DNA from: Bactericera cockerelli
Taxonomy: Eukaryota > Arthropoda > Insecta > Hemiptera > Triozidae
Assembly: GCA_024516035.1 (NCBI GenBank)
Contig: CM044957.1
Span: 17,369,771-17,433,770, forward strand
Direction of reading: 5' to 3'
DNA: 64,000 nt
Shown: positions 21,430 through 32,467 of the stretch, piece by piece
Numbering within the stretch: position 1 is the first letter of the stretch
How the letters are laid out: each line of letters opens with the position of its first letter
Translations under genes and position numbers: made by a program
Notes under the pieces: model-generated
Databases searched by the model: none
What the model saw: only the letters and a program-made list of their open reading frames with translations
Told to the model about the DNA's origin: nothing

Positions 21430-22474
21430 GTAAGTGTTTTCTATCTATAAAATAAGTCGAGCTCGGTTGCTCAATTAAGACTCGTAGCCAAAAAATGTCA
21501 TTTGAGTCCCATCCTAATCCTGCTGTGTTAATATTGAAGATGTGTGTTGGTCCAGTCGGTCAGAGGGATAACAATCTCTGATCCTCTAGGTTCTAGGTAG
21601 TCTAGGGCATGATTGTGTTTAAGTGTACAGTTATTTTTTCTAAATGACAGCCATTTAACTTGAAAATTGCATTTCACACTCTTCATTACTTTCATACCAA
21701 GTTTTGGTCTGAGAGAGGACATTAGTCATAGCGTTGAAAAATAAAATAAAAATATGGTCTTCAGTTTTTGAACACTCAACAAAGATTACAAGAATGTATT
21801 TCCTATGACGAAAGAAAAAACAAATGTAAATGAAAAGAGGTATGTTTAAATTTATTAATATATTTTATGTACCTAACTAACACCCTAAATATTATAGATC
21901 CGATTTTGTATAAGTTGAGGTGTCTTCACATAAGGAAAGAAAAATCCTTGTCTTTCCTTCGTCTTCCACCCCATGAAATCAATCAAAATAGGATAATGTT
22001 AAGATGACCTTCTACTTTGAGGAAACCTTAAATTAATATCTAAAGTAGGCATCTACCCTAGAAAATTTATGCTAACTTAAACTTATTGATATCCTACCTA
22101 CCTAATTATTTTAAACAAAATTGATGTTAACTACTTTATTCAAACTTGTTTGTACGAACATGAATTTTGATTGATTCATTATTCTTATGTTATTAAGATG
22201 AACATCTTTATTATTTCGTTTCTGGTCATAATATGAAGATAATATTATAGGTATACCTAATGTAAGAAATATTATGTTTCAAGATGGTTACTTTCTTGTT
22301 TTATAATTAAATAGATTGGCGGAGCAGAGAGAGGAATGGAGAAATGCTATATTCAATACTGACTGATGCAACCTTGGGCTACGAAGATGCAACCTATGAA
22401 TGAATAATTAAAAATGCATCCTACCCATAACGTCACTACAATAAAGCACTAATTCTTCGTGATTTCCGTTGCAG

Positions 22475-22524
22475 CCTTTGATGGTGGGGGCGCCTATCTT
22501 GGCCCGCTCCTAAGGTCCGCCTAG
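22475..22524 (+). CDS. Shaw: Shaw-type K+ channel, inferred short terminal exon
   Basis: After a TTCCGTTGCAG acceptor, two bases complete a Thr codon with the preceding exon. The frame then reads FDGGGAYLGPLLRSA followed by TAG at 22522-22524. The acceptor is good, the phase fits, and local GC content rises in this block. A candidate AATAAA poly(A) signal lies about 240 bases downstream. Support is weaker because the coding part is only 16 codons including the stop. The gene could instead use an alternative last exon elsewhere, or the donor-like AAG|GTCCGC inside this exon. RNA reads across 21429-22475 would settle it. Confidence 0.55.
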
Positions 22525-22765
22525 ACCTGCCACTATAGGCAGCGACGATCTCATCCCTGCCTAGCACTATATTAGCTAAACGACGATGGAATACTATTTG
22601 TTAAAGTGAAGATTTTTCACAAAAGTTTAGCTGACACAAGATGGTAACTTAAGTTTCCAGTCCTATTTAGACCTACTTTATTGAGGATCATTCTCCTCTT
22701 TAGACCTACTTTATTGAGTTTGTTTATTATTTATAATCTTCATTTCATTAAAATCATTCATTTAA

Positions 22766-22771
22766 AATAAA
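22766..22771 (+). promoter_or_regulatory. candidate poly(A) signal for the Shaw-type gene
   Basis: A canonical AATAAA hexamer lies about 240 bases after the inferred stop codon, a usual 3' UTR length for insects. AATAAA is frequent by chance in DNA this AT-rich, so position is the main support. Confidence 0.3.
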
Positions 22772-22958
22772 GTGGACAAAACTTCTTCATCTAAAATCTT
22801 TAATTCCGTCTTCATATCCTAGCAGAGACTGGCCTGACTTAATATATCTTCTTGTAGCCCCTCGAGTGCATGTTTGCTGCACATTATGCTTAATTTAGGC
22901 CTTTAATATTATCCTTAGTATGCTATAAATTTTCTATTGTCTGTCCATAGCGAGAGTA

Positions 22959-23152
22959 TTAAAGCCGTATTTTTCTTTCTAACCAAAGTCAACCTAACTC
23001 GAAGCAAGTCATTTCCAGTTCTTTTATAGGTTAAGTCCATTGTTTATCTTTAAAACTACCGAAACGCATTTTTCTTTCACGAATGTGGTGAAGTTGACCT
23101 TGGAATAAAATGGAAATATCGAACCTGAATTTTTTTTAAAAGAAAAGTACAC
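22959..23152. mobile_element. MITE-like repeat, copy A (shorter)
   Basis: Starts with CCGTATTTTTCTTTCTAACC and shares CAGTTCTTTTATAGGTTAAG and AACGCATTTTTCTTTCACGA with 27987-28275. The right end is a degraded inverse of the left. It lies just 3' of the Shaw-type gene. Confidence 0.5.
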
Positions 23153-23362
23153 CTTTAGTATACTAATTGCTGGACTAACTACTATGAAAACCAGTGAATT
23201 CAATGACATGGAACTCGTTTGCTTACAGCCTCGTCTACTGCAGGTGATGACGGAGGGAAGTTTCATTGAGGCGAGGCCCCCCGAGTCTGGCGCAGGCGTA
23301 CACGACTTCTCTGTCAATCCAGCGAGCTAATCGGTTCCAGAGCCCAAGCTAACGAAGCATTA

Positions 23363-23776
23363 GGACCGAACTATGAAATAGGATTAAATATCTAGGCTGG
23401 TATTCAGAGACGATTTTGTAATCCCTATAGGGTTCACTGTACGGTGGTCCCGAGCTTACTATAGGGAATACTTCGACCTTGAACATTATTTATTAAAGAA
23501 ACATCTGAATGCACAATTGCACATGCGCACAGACGCTTCAAACAAACGTCTCTGAATAACAAAATCAGCTGAAGGGACAAATGACCCAGGCATCCCTACA
23601 GTGAGGACTCTGCAAGTCTGCATACCACCCCTAGAATTTCTTAACCCAAGCCACTATCAGACAGCTGATATAAATGCGCTGTGATTGGTTGAAATTCCCA
23701 CCCAGATGGTGTGATAATGTGTAGGATTAGTGAATCTAATCCTAAGTTAATCTAATCCTCTTTCATAATGTGGGTC
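23363..23776. mobile_element. outer Harbinger-like MITE (interrupted)
   Basis: Left end GGACCGAACTATGAAATAGG and right end, as reverse complement, GACCCACATTATGAAAGAGG, align without gaps over 24 bp and continue ATTA. Flanked by TTA at 23360-23362 and 23777-23779, matching the 3-bp TWA target of PIF/Harbinger. Related in end sequence to 31645-31881. An inner MITE sits at about 23397-23560. Confidence 0.5.
23397..23560. mobile_element. inner MITE nested in 23363-23776
   Basis: Left GTATTCAGAGACGATTTTGT and right TCTCTGAATAAC give inverted ends ATTCAGAGACG. The left subterminal ACGATTTTGTAATCCC matches the elements at 30260 and 35314. The exact insertion borders are not clear. Confidence 0.45.
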
Positions 23777-24580
23777 TTAAATTGAAGGTCTCTCCTAGAT
23801 ATTTTCTATCGTTTCAATAGGAAAAACATTTCCATTATATTTTCTATCGTGATGTGGCCAACGCAGATTTTAAGTTGAATCACTGACACAGAAGATTACA
23901 GATACACAAGTTAGGTATTTCAGGAAAAATAAGGCTGATCTTTGTAATATTATTAAAAGATGTGATGGTATTATTATTTATTTTTATTATTCTGTATTGC
24001 TGCTTCATAGTTCTTAAATATCTACGAGTCCACAAGGACAAAGGATAATATTTAAAGAGACTCCTGCTGAATGCAACATAAGATTAACTTTGATTCATAC
24101 AAATTTGAAAAACTTTTTCGTGGATTTTTTCATATGGTACAAGTTAAAAGTGATCACTCTCTCGGTAGGTAATTTTAAAGATAGGTACGCTTGCTTGCAG
24201 TACTTGCATTAAAGCTTTGAAAAAGTAGAAAAGTTTCATCAGAGGTAAATTGGTGCCTGTCATAAATTATATTTAATAGGTATTTATATTTTGTTTGTTA
24301 GGTAGGTATGTTCGATAATATTTGTGATAGATTTTCAACTATGCATATTACAGGATACAAGCGGGTGCAAATATCATTTCATGCTTTTCATGTCTTCAAT
24401 AACAATGAAAATCAGAGAGCTAGAGATAGTGAGAAAAAATACAGAATGCAAGGGTTGCGCATAAGTTATGAATTTTGCTTTCTGCGAGTTATGTAGGATT
24501 CATTTAGTTACTAGAAATTATTTAAAAAATAATAATCCATGATTCTAGAACTATCGAAAACATTGTAAGTATATCTACGA

Positions 24581-24712
24581 ACCGACCTCAGTAGCTTGAT
24601 GGATAAGGCGGCGAACTTGCAACCTGGAGGTCGGTGGTTCAAGTCCCGGTTTCAGCGTAGATTTAGTAAAGCGAGTTTGAGTAGTTGTGATTAACACAAA
24701 TATGATAACTTA
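24581..24712 (+). mobile_element. tRNA-derived SINE, family 1
   Basis: Head ACCGACCTCAGTAGCTTGAT with box-A-like TAGCTTGATGG, then GGTCGGTGGTTCAAGTCCC with box B GGTTCAAGTCC, then a body CAGCGTAGATTTAGTAAAGC ending in AACACAAATATGATAACT. Among the best-preserved copies in the window. Confidence 0.75.
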
Positions 24713-25974
24713 ATTTATAATTTAAATTAAATTACCTATATCTACGAATATTATGAGTCAATTCTACCATGTCAATATTCAATATTAGGTAAGTATAGTT
24801 ATCATTCGCTGTTATCATATAAATTATCATTGAATTGTACAAAAGTTATGATTGGTAAAACAATTTTGTAAAAATAGTAGGTACCCCTCTTGTACCTTTA
24901 GTTTGTTAATTTTGACAAAAAAATCTGAAAGTTAAAATATGTAGTACCTACTTGATTTTATGTATTTGTCCTCAGCTAAAACTATTTCCATCGTAAATAT
25001 TTCTGCAAAAACAATCGAGGAATCACACAGGAGTCCATTTCTTTCTTTCAGAAATATTTCTACTAATATTTCGGTCCCATTCAGGCAAGGTGAGGTTGTT
25101 ATAAGTGACTGGAAGAGTTAACCAGGCCATGAAGGGTAAATATTCCGCTATGAATGGACTACAATTGCTCAGAGCAACGATAAGGCCCAATGAAAAGCAT
25201 AATTTTTTAATACGTACATTTGTAACTGAAAGATGTGCGATATGAGTAATCGAAATAAGAGAATCAACTAATATTAGGTACTTAAATTATAATGTCATTT
25301 AATTTTGTTTCCGATTTCTATGTAAGTATGTGCAATAAAAAATTGTGCTAACATTTAAAATGTATTTTAGCGTAAACTTCAAAAAAGAATATAGTTAAAT
25401 TTATAAAAAGTTAATGTTGTCAGTTTTGTTGTGACGATAATTCATTCAGTCATAATAGTTTCTATATATTGATGTTCAAAATAAAAACAAGGTAAAAATA
25501 ATAATATCTTTGTGTAATTTATTTGACCAAGGTTAGTAAAAAATCATCTCAAGACTATCTCAAGCATGACTTTTTGTTAAAAGCCGCGCTTTTGTTCGTG
25601 GCTAGAGTTCCATTTGGAGTTAAAACTTCCTTACTGACGCCACCCGATCATATATTTACAACACAAAAGGACCTCAATAAGTCAATACGAAATTTCAGCT
25701 TTGTAGGTGTTGTTTCTTTGGTGTGAACATGACACGACTTTCCTTATCCCCCAATGATCTGTCAATTCCGCCACTGGTTACTGTGGTTATACTGTAGGAC
25801 AATTTATGCTCATCCAATAGTTTTCTTCAAAAAAATTTAACAATGTTTTAAATCTTTGGAACTTGTCTGTAAAAAACAAATTAGTTGACAAGTGGTAAGT
25901 TTCCGTTCCATACAGAAATAAAAGAGAAAAAAATATATAAAAAGTGTCAGCACTGATATTGTTTTGTCATAAAG

Positions 25975-26060
25975 GGTTTTCGCGGACAGGACTCGAACCT
26001 AGAGAGGTCCAGAGAGAGGCGCACTTTCTTCTTACTAGCTCAACGAGGATTGCCTACTGT
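25975..26060 (-). mobile_element. degraded tRNA-like sequence (SINE head)
   Basis: The minus strand carries box B GGTTCGAGTCC and upstream TTGAGCTAGTAAG as a weak box A. The ends do not pair as an acceptor stem, so it is not a functional tRNA. Confidence 0.35.
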
Positions 26061-26500
26061 ATTATGTACTTCACTACTTCATGTTCACTATAACCCCATG
26101 TTATTGGAATTTGTTTAAACAATTTTTTAACCAGAACTCAGGTAAATAATAAAAATTGAGCTGTATGGAATTTGAAAACATTCGCTATTATAGAATGTCA
26201 GCTTCAAAGCGCTTATCCGCTGATTGGAGATAACAATAAACCAACCCACCGCCCCATGTCAGGACGGAATTCCGCGGAGAGGAAGTATAAATATTTTGGA
26301 ATTCATACGAGCCCTTTGACCCTATCACAGTTTGACCCTATCATAGTTGACACCAGTCCCTGACATATCTCATGTTTCCTATTCCTATATTGACGGGGTC
26401 AAATGGTTGGGCAAAGTGGTTCGAATGGAAGGGGAGGGGGATATGGGTAGGAAAAGAGGGTAGATACCTATATTCTAATAGCATATACTTTATAAGCAGT

Positions 26501-26655
26501 ACCGACCTCAGTAGCTTCATCGATAAAACGACGGACTTGTAACCTGGAGGTCGGTGGTTCAAGTCCGGGTTTCAGCGTAGATTTAGTATAGCGTGTTTGG
26601 GTAGTTTTAACATCACGAAAGTGATTAACACACATATGATAACTTAAAAAAAACT
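26501..26655 (+). mobile_element. tRNA-derived SINE, family 1
   Basis: ACCGACCTCAGTAGCTTCAT head, box B GGTTCAAGTCC at 26556-26566, body TTCAGCGTAGATTTAGTATA and tail GATTAACACACATATGATAA, then an A-rich end. Longer body than the 24581 copy, with TTTAACATCACGAAAG retained. Confidence 0.75.
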
Positions 26656-27601
26656 TATAGGAGTGAGAAAATGAACCCTGCAAATGATGATCGAAGTGTA
26701 AAAAATCCCGATAGTAATATGGAGAAAACTACGGCATTTGCACATTAATGTATGACTTTACTGAAGTTCCTATGCGTAAAGCATACCTTAATAAAAAATA
26801 TGTTTTTTTTATAATTGAGAATCGGGGGTGCTAATAATTAACCCACTTTACAGGTTTAGAGAGATCCAATTACCACGACAGCAAAAAATTACTTTCCTTT
26901 GCTCTTATTCCTACCTAGAAAGTCTCTGTTCTGGAAACACAAAACCACTTAATTTTCTGTACAGTGTGCTTTGCCAAGAGTAATAGGATCTCCCTCATTT
27001 TCTCCGAAATTCAGTTTATTAGATTTACACTAATTCCATTTCTTTTTTCCTCTCATTCATCTGTAAAGTTTCAGGATAACGGGATGGAGGCGTTACCTGG
27101 ACATTGGGCAAGCAAAAGTAAAAAAGAACAAGTTTCTACAGACGTGCCGAAAATTCGTAATTGGATAGGCACATGGGACTGATAAAATGGCTTGAATGAA
27201 ATGAGGCGAAAAAGTAAGATGAAGCGTCTTAGGAGGTGTTAATTTAAAAGAACAATCCGAGTTGAATCCTGGGATACGGTTGGAAAGAATCCAGGAGGAA
27301 TATGAAGAGAATAGAAAGAGGAAAAGTGTCAGAACATAACACTTGTGTCTAGGTGTAGGTAGGTATGTATTTGAAAATAATATTGAAATATTGGTATTTT
27401 GGTATTTTGTAAATAAAACATACCGGTTTGACTAATTTAATGACGGTTGATTGGAAAGCAAAGAGAGAGAGGAAGTAAAAAGTTATCAATAATTTTGTAA
27501 AACGGCAGTTCAAAATTTCAAGACAGAAAAGAAAGTACAAAAAATAATATTTATTAATATATTAATTTTACTTATTTATAATATAAATATTATCTGGAAT
27601 A

Positions 27602-27824
27602 GCCAGCGTCGATGGCGCGTTGAATGCACCGGTTTCTCGTTGGATCACCGAAGTTAAGCAACGTCCAGCGAGGTGAAGACTTCGTGATGCTGGCATTCGG
27701 CCCAACCAGCTGGTAGGTTAATGTGGGTAGCAGGTTTGTGAGTTTCCTGCGAATGGAGGGTAACACCCCGTCGTGATATGACCAATGCAGTTGAAAGCGA
27801 CGTTAAACCAAAAAAAAAAAAAAA
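27602..27824 (+). mobile_element. 5S rRNA-derived SINE (SINE3-like), best copy
   Basis: Begins GCCAGCGTCGATGGCGCGTT, then TGAATGCACCGGTTTCTCGT and GGATCACCGAAGTTAAGCAA. These match, in order, the first about 60 bases of eukaryotic 5S rRNA including internal box A. After about 95 bases it changes to an unrelated body (AATGTGGGTAGCAGGTTTGT, GTGATATGACCAATGCAG, AGCGACGTTAAACC) and ends in poly(A). A 5S gene would keep its box C and end in T's; this does not. ATTATCTG occurs just before and just after the element, a possible target duplication. Confidence 0.8.
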
Positions 27825-27986
27825 TTATCTGATTGACTGACTTACTTTTTCAGGTACCTACAATAGTACATATACAATAAAGCGCTTCGTATCGTAGGAC
27901 GACATCTATTGGAAACAAAGAAAAACTTCTGTCCAAGTGAACGAGTTTGAAGAACTGACGAGGCATGCGATACAAAAAAGGGCGAA

Positions 27987-28275
27987 ATCATGCCGTATTT
28001 TCTTTCTAACCAAGTTAACCAAACGGAATAAAATGAACCAAACTGGAAGCAAGTCATTTTCTTTTGGAAGAGGAAAAATTTCCACTTCCAAAGTTAACCA
28101 AAGTGGAAGTAGAAAATTCTTGCTTCCAGTTCTTTTATAGGTTAAGTCCCTTGTTTATCTTGAAAAGTAACCAAACGCATTTTTCTTTCACGAATGACCT
28201 TGGAATAAAATGAAATATTTGGAAAAAACCTAACCAGGAATTTTTTTTTTACTTAGAAAGAAAAATACGACTATA
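27987..28275. mobile_element. MITE-like repeat, copy B (longer)
   Basis: Inverted ends CCGTATTTTCTTTCTAACC on the left and, as reverse complement, TCGTATTTTTCTTTCTAAGT on the right. It holds an internal palindromic region (TTTCCACTTCC, AAAGTGGAAG) absent from the shorter copy at 22959. No coding capacity. Target duplication not resolved. Confidence 0.55.
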
Positions 28276-30250
28276 ATAAATTCTATGACTTAAGTCATTG
28301 CTTATAGTCGGTTTTCCGTATCTTGAATTTGCGTCACACAGAGGTATTAGAAAAACGTTTAAAGAGGTTAACGCCGCCCTTATTATTTTATCCCAACGTC
28401 AACGTCATTAAATTTTCCTATAAAAATCGGCCAATTTAGAGATAAGTAAAGTGAAAATAATTTATATTTTCGAGAATCCAACCCCGAAGATCATAATTCT
28501 CCACTTTTCACTGTCACAGGTGGAAATGTCACAACAGAAACGCCGCGCCAGTTGGTTGAGCAGAATTAACAAATAATTCTGTTACCTCCCAAGTGTATGT
28601 AGGTAATGAAGGTATAGCACGTTAGGTCGACATTCTGGGCTTGCTGAGGACATTTGTGGCAGTTGCGATTCTGAGTGAACGGAGGGTCAAACCCCAGGGA
28701 CCCGTTCTAACAAGATATAAGGCAAGATTCATAAATGATAAGATACAGTATTGTTACCGACCCCGGCAGTCCTAATCTCTTTTTGGGGTGGAACGACTAA
28801 GAACACAAGTTAGCGGAATCCTTGCCAATTATGCGGTTCTATAAAATATAGAGTTCGAATCATTAACCAAGTTCAACAAGCGCCTTAGTGTTTAAGAAAA
28901 GAAATGAGTGATAAATAAAAAGAATTAAATAATTCTTGTACCTTAAAATAATATATTATTTATTTAATGAAGAGTGTAACATAGAGTTGTCCTCTGAGAG
29001 CCTATCGGAAATAATAAGGTAGATGGAAATGGACTCACCAGCAGGAACTCAACCACTCGCTTGAACTCACTCACTTCGACTGCCCGAGGTTTGGTAGTTG
29101 TCATGCCAGGAGGACCCATGTTTACCTATTCCAACACTTTGTTTCAATATCTAGGTCGCTCCGGTGACATATATAACTACAGTCCAAACTTGAAAAAAAT
29201 ATCATTGAAGGGCCTTGCAATGGATCTGTATTCTGGGCATCCTCACAATCCTTCTACCACCCACCCACAGCGCAGTGAAATAGGTGCTGACACTCAATGA
29301 TCTGAACATTCTGGCGATTCCAATTTGTTTTTGTTTCACTGGACAAAAGTTCCGCCGATTTCTCTCTGTGGCGCGAACTTTAAAATTTCATTCTACCTCA
29401 AAGCCACTTTGGGCCGCGACGGGTAATCAAATTAGCCTGAGATGCCCCCCAAGTTCAAAGCTTATCCGGTACTCTCGCCTACAGCCTTGCCTCTTCCCCC
29501 CACCATCGCCATGGTAACTGTGTCAGCTATGCCAGGTATGCTATCAGCAATCCAGTTTCAGTGCCATGGAACTCCGACTTGTTTGAACCGCGTGGAACGA
29601 AAAAAAATACATCGCGCGAACTGACGGATAAAAAATATCGAGTTTTTTTTTCAACAATTCGAAAGTTTGTAAATTATTTTTGTTTTTCGGTTTTGTTTTG
29701 TGGAAGTGGAAAAATGTAGTGCACTATTTGGAGCTGACTTTTGATACCTTTTTTCTACCCATTGGATACTTTTTCACACTCAGCTGGTTTGAAGGTAAGA
29801 AGAATTCCGTTTAGTTTGACCAATGTTTCTTAATTAAATATGTGTACCTATCTACCAGATTTGAAAAAGTACTTATTATTATTTTTGGACTATGACGACA
29901 TTGACGACAAACAAATACGTATCTTTTAGACTTTACCTTTCTTTCATCACACTTTTCTTATCGTCAGTTTCATAGAAGGAAGCCCCATATAACTTGAAAT
30001 CCAATGATTCGTTCGTTCATATATACTTACACAGATGTCTCAGTTGATTTCTTATGACTTGTGGAACTGGAAGAAACCTCATCTCACTCCTCACGTAGTT
30101 TTCATGACGAATCGATCAAAGACGAGAGGAGGAACCAAACCAAATTATTACTGTTTTTTTTTTTTTGGCAGTAAAATATTTTAGAAAGTAGATCTCTTCG
30201 TGTGGGTTTGCTGGGCTGTCAGCGCATGGAACTCATATGTATTTCTAACA
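28276..30250. other. no confident gene; GC-richer patch with possible non-coding first exon
   Basis: Around 29050-29640 base composition rises and CpGs cluster (GGGCCGCGACGGG, ATCGCGCGAAC). An AAG|GTAAGA consensus donor at about 29793 follows. This could be a promoter and 5' UTR exon of an unseen + strand gene. Overlapping short ORFs here show no domain. I rate a real first exon as possible only. Confidence 0.2.
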
Positions 30251-30259
30251 AAATTCTAA

Positions 30260-30386
30260 GGTGGAATTAATAGACGATTTTGTAATACCTCTGTGGCGCT
30301 AAGTCACGATTTGCGTACTGTGTAAGATAGGGAAAATCGACACTTACCAATAACTTAAGTTATTGATGTGTCTATTAATTCCGCCC
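30260..30386. mobile_element. Harbinger-like MITE, 127 bp
   Basis: Left end GGTGGAATTAATAGAC and right end, as reverse complement, GGGCGGAATTAATAGAC, flanked by TAA at 30257-30259 and 30387-30389. The internal left part GATTTTGTAATACC is shared with 35314-35452. Confidence 0.7.
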
Positions 30387-30506
30387 TAAAACTTTTAAAC
30401 AATAGAAATAATAATATTATATTTTTCAAAACCTATAATATTACCTACGTACCTACTATAGAAAATGAATATAAATAATTCTAAGTGATATAAACTCAGG
30501 TGAAAA

Positions 30507-30602
30507 ACCGACCTCAAGAGCTTGTTCGATAAGGGGCAGACATGTAATCTGGAGGTCGGTGGTTCAAGTCCCGGATTCAGCGTAGATTTAGTAAAGCGAA
30601 TG
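30507..30602 (+). mobile_element. tRNA-derived SINE, family 1 (3'-truncated)
   Basis: ACCGACCTCAAGAGCTTGTT head, box B GGTTCAAGTCC, and TTCAGCGTAGATTTAGTAAA. The distal body and tail are missing. Confidence 0.65.
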
Positions 30603-30760
30603 CTTACATTCATTCCCCAGGATTCAGGAAGGAACCACATTTCATCTAATAACCTGCACCTATTTACGCTCTCCGAAAAATCAAAATAGAAAACATTGAA
30701 AAAATTACCCTCTCTTAACTAAAAGAATCCACTAAACCGTAAAACTAAAACTAAACCGTA

Positions 30761-30961
30761 GCCATCAGCGTGTTCTCATAGGATCACCGAATTCAGGCAA
30801 CATGCAGCGAGGTGAATACTTCGTGATGCTGGCATTCTGGCCCAATCCAGGCTGGGTGAGGTTAATGTGGGTAGCAGGTTCGTGAGTTTCCTGCGAATGG
30901 AGGGTAACACCCCCGCAGTGATATGACCATGCAGTTAAAAGCGACGTTAAACCTAAAAAGA
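30761..30961 (+). mobile_element. 5S rRNA-derived SINE with partial head
   Basis: GTTCTCATAGGATCACCGAA and then CAGCGAGGTGAATACTTCGT represent the 5S part, with about 20 bp of the 5' head deleted. The body GTGAGGTTAATGTGGGTAGC to AGCGACGTTAAACC is complete and ends A-rich. Confidence 0.7.
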
Positions 30962-31644
30962 ATCCAAACCGTGTGTTCAAACGATTTGGAAATATGTAGG
31001 AAATCTTCAAAAATAATTTTAATCTATTAGACATTGCATGCATGGTCAAAATGTTTAAACAGAAGTTTCCCATCTTTTTCGAAAATTATAATTTACTAAC
31101 TAGGCATTCATTTCTTGGTGCGGGGGAGCGAACATTTGAAATGCATTAAGACATTTGGGAAGTGACTTTCTAGTATATTCATTATTATTGTCTTTATCTT
31201 TGAAATTTGAAACCCGTTTTACCAGAATGAAATTAATCAAACCGCGTTTTTTTTACAAGGTATGTAACAAGTTACGAATACATACACACCATAAATTTAA
31301 TAGTAATTTCTGGCTGCATATGTTCATCAGAGGATATTTATTTACAAAATTACAAAAAAACAATTTTTTCTATAATTGAAAAAATATTGGTCTCATGTAT
31401 CTTTAGAAATATCGTCGGCTCAATAAGATTACACAAGTACACACATACATAATTACTTAATTAGATACAGTAAATATAGCTAATTAACTAGAATATCACC
31501 ATGTACAGATTCGCTCTGAAAACCAGGAACAGGTACACTGGAACAGGATAGTGCATACAGTCAGGAGGGTGAAATGCTAAAATTCCACTCATCGTGCACC
31601 AAAATTATCTCTACAATCTCTACATACACTAAGTCTAGGTCTAA

Positions 31645-31881
31645 GGGCCGTATTATGAAACAGGATTAGTAAATCTACGCCGCCCCTTGGATTTTATCAG
31701 ATGACCGATATATTTTTTTAAACAAGATTTTCCGTCTCGAAAGGTGGCCACAGCTCCGTTACGGCTCAATGGTAATATACAGCTACAAAGCCCTGCATGT
31801 GACCTCTCTAGTTGTTGTCAAGGTGAAGGTTGAGGGATGGTGTCCCCTAAGATTAACTAATCCTGCTTCATGATTCGTCCC
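31645..31881. mobile_element. Harbinger-like MITE, 237 bp
   Basis: Left GGGCCGTATTATGAAACAGG and right, as reverse complement, GGGACGAATCATGAAGCAGG, both continuing ATTAGT. Flanked by TAA at 31642-31644 and 31882-31884. Ends resemble the outer MITE at 23363. Confidence 0.7.
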
Positions 31882-32043
31882 TAAAAGTGGTTTAGATGCC
31901 TTTGCTTCTGTGGATTCGAAGGTTGCTCGTTCAAATCCCGACCTCACTCACTCTCAAATTCACTCCTGGAGTTACATTTTCTAATGAAAGGAGTGACTTG
32001 CTCTTTTAAATTAATTATATATCTTGGTATCTAAACTAAAGCT

Positions 32044-32305
32044 GCCAGCGTCGATGGCGCTTTGAATGCACCGATTCTCGTAGGATCACCGAAGTTAAGC
32101 AACGTCCGGCGAGGTGAAGACTTCGTGATGCTGGCATTCCGGCCGAACACAGTGTGGGTTGATGTGAGTAGCAGGTTTGAGAATTTCCTGCGAACAGGTC
32201 GATTGTTCGAGTCCCAGCAAGCTCGGATAATTTTAGCAAGGCCGGTTTCAGTAAATGCTCCGACATCACTCTTGTGATAACTACACATATGATGACCACC
32301 ACCAT
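32044..32305 (+). mobile_element. chimeric 5S / tRNA-type SINE
   Basis: The first about 150 bp repeat the 5S-derived SINE (GCCAGCGTCGATGGCGCTTT, then GGATCACCGAAGTTAAGCAA, then AGCAGGTTTGAGAATTTCCT). After TTTCCTGCGAACAGG it switches to a tRNA-like part with box B TGTTCGAGTCC, and a tail ACATCACTCTTGTGATAACT shared with the family 1 SINEs. One template-switched unit or a SINE-in-SINE deletion could explain it. Confidence 0.65.
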
Positions 32306-32337
32306 TGGGTACTCTAGTTTCCTTTTCTATCATCATA

Positions 32338-32467
32338 TCATCATCATAGGGTGGCGTCATCGTGAACGATGGTAGCCAGACAGCGGAGGAATGACTCAGC
32401 ACTTCTACCACTGTCTTTAAAAGGAGGCTAATAATTGACAAGGGCCCCCAAAACCAAGCCAATGCTC
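32338..32467. repeat. interspersed repeat R1, copy 2
   Basis: CATCATAGGGTGGCGTCATC and AATTGACAAGGGCCCCCAAA match 2093-2215 almost throughout. It is joined directly to the tandem array that follows. Confidence 0.65.

Noticed and set aside
24581..26655. Possible functional tRNA genes at the box A/box B sites
   Set aside because: Acceptor and anticodon arms do not pair, and the sequences continue into repeated non-tRNA bodies with tails, so they are SINEs.
27602..27824. A functional 5S rRNA gene
   Set aside because: The match to 5S stops after about 95 bases, the box C region is replaced, and the end is poly(A), not a T-run terminator.
32031..32462. 143-residue minus-strand ORF across the chimeric SINE and R1
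   Set aside because: It runs through two unrelated repeats and has no codon or domain support.
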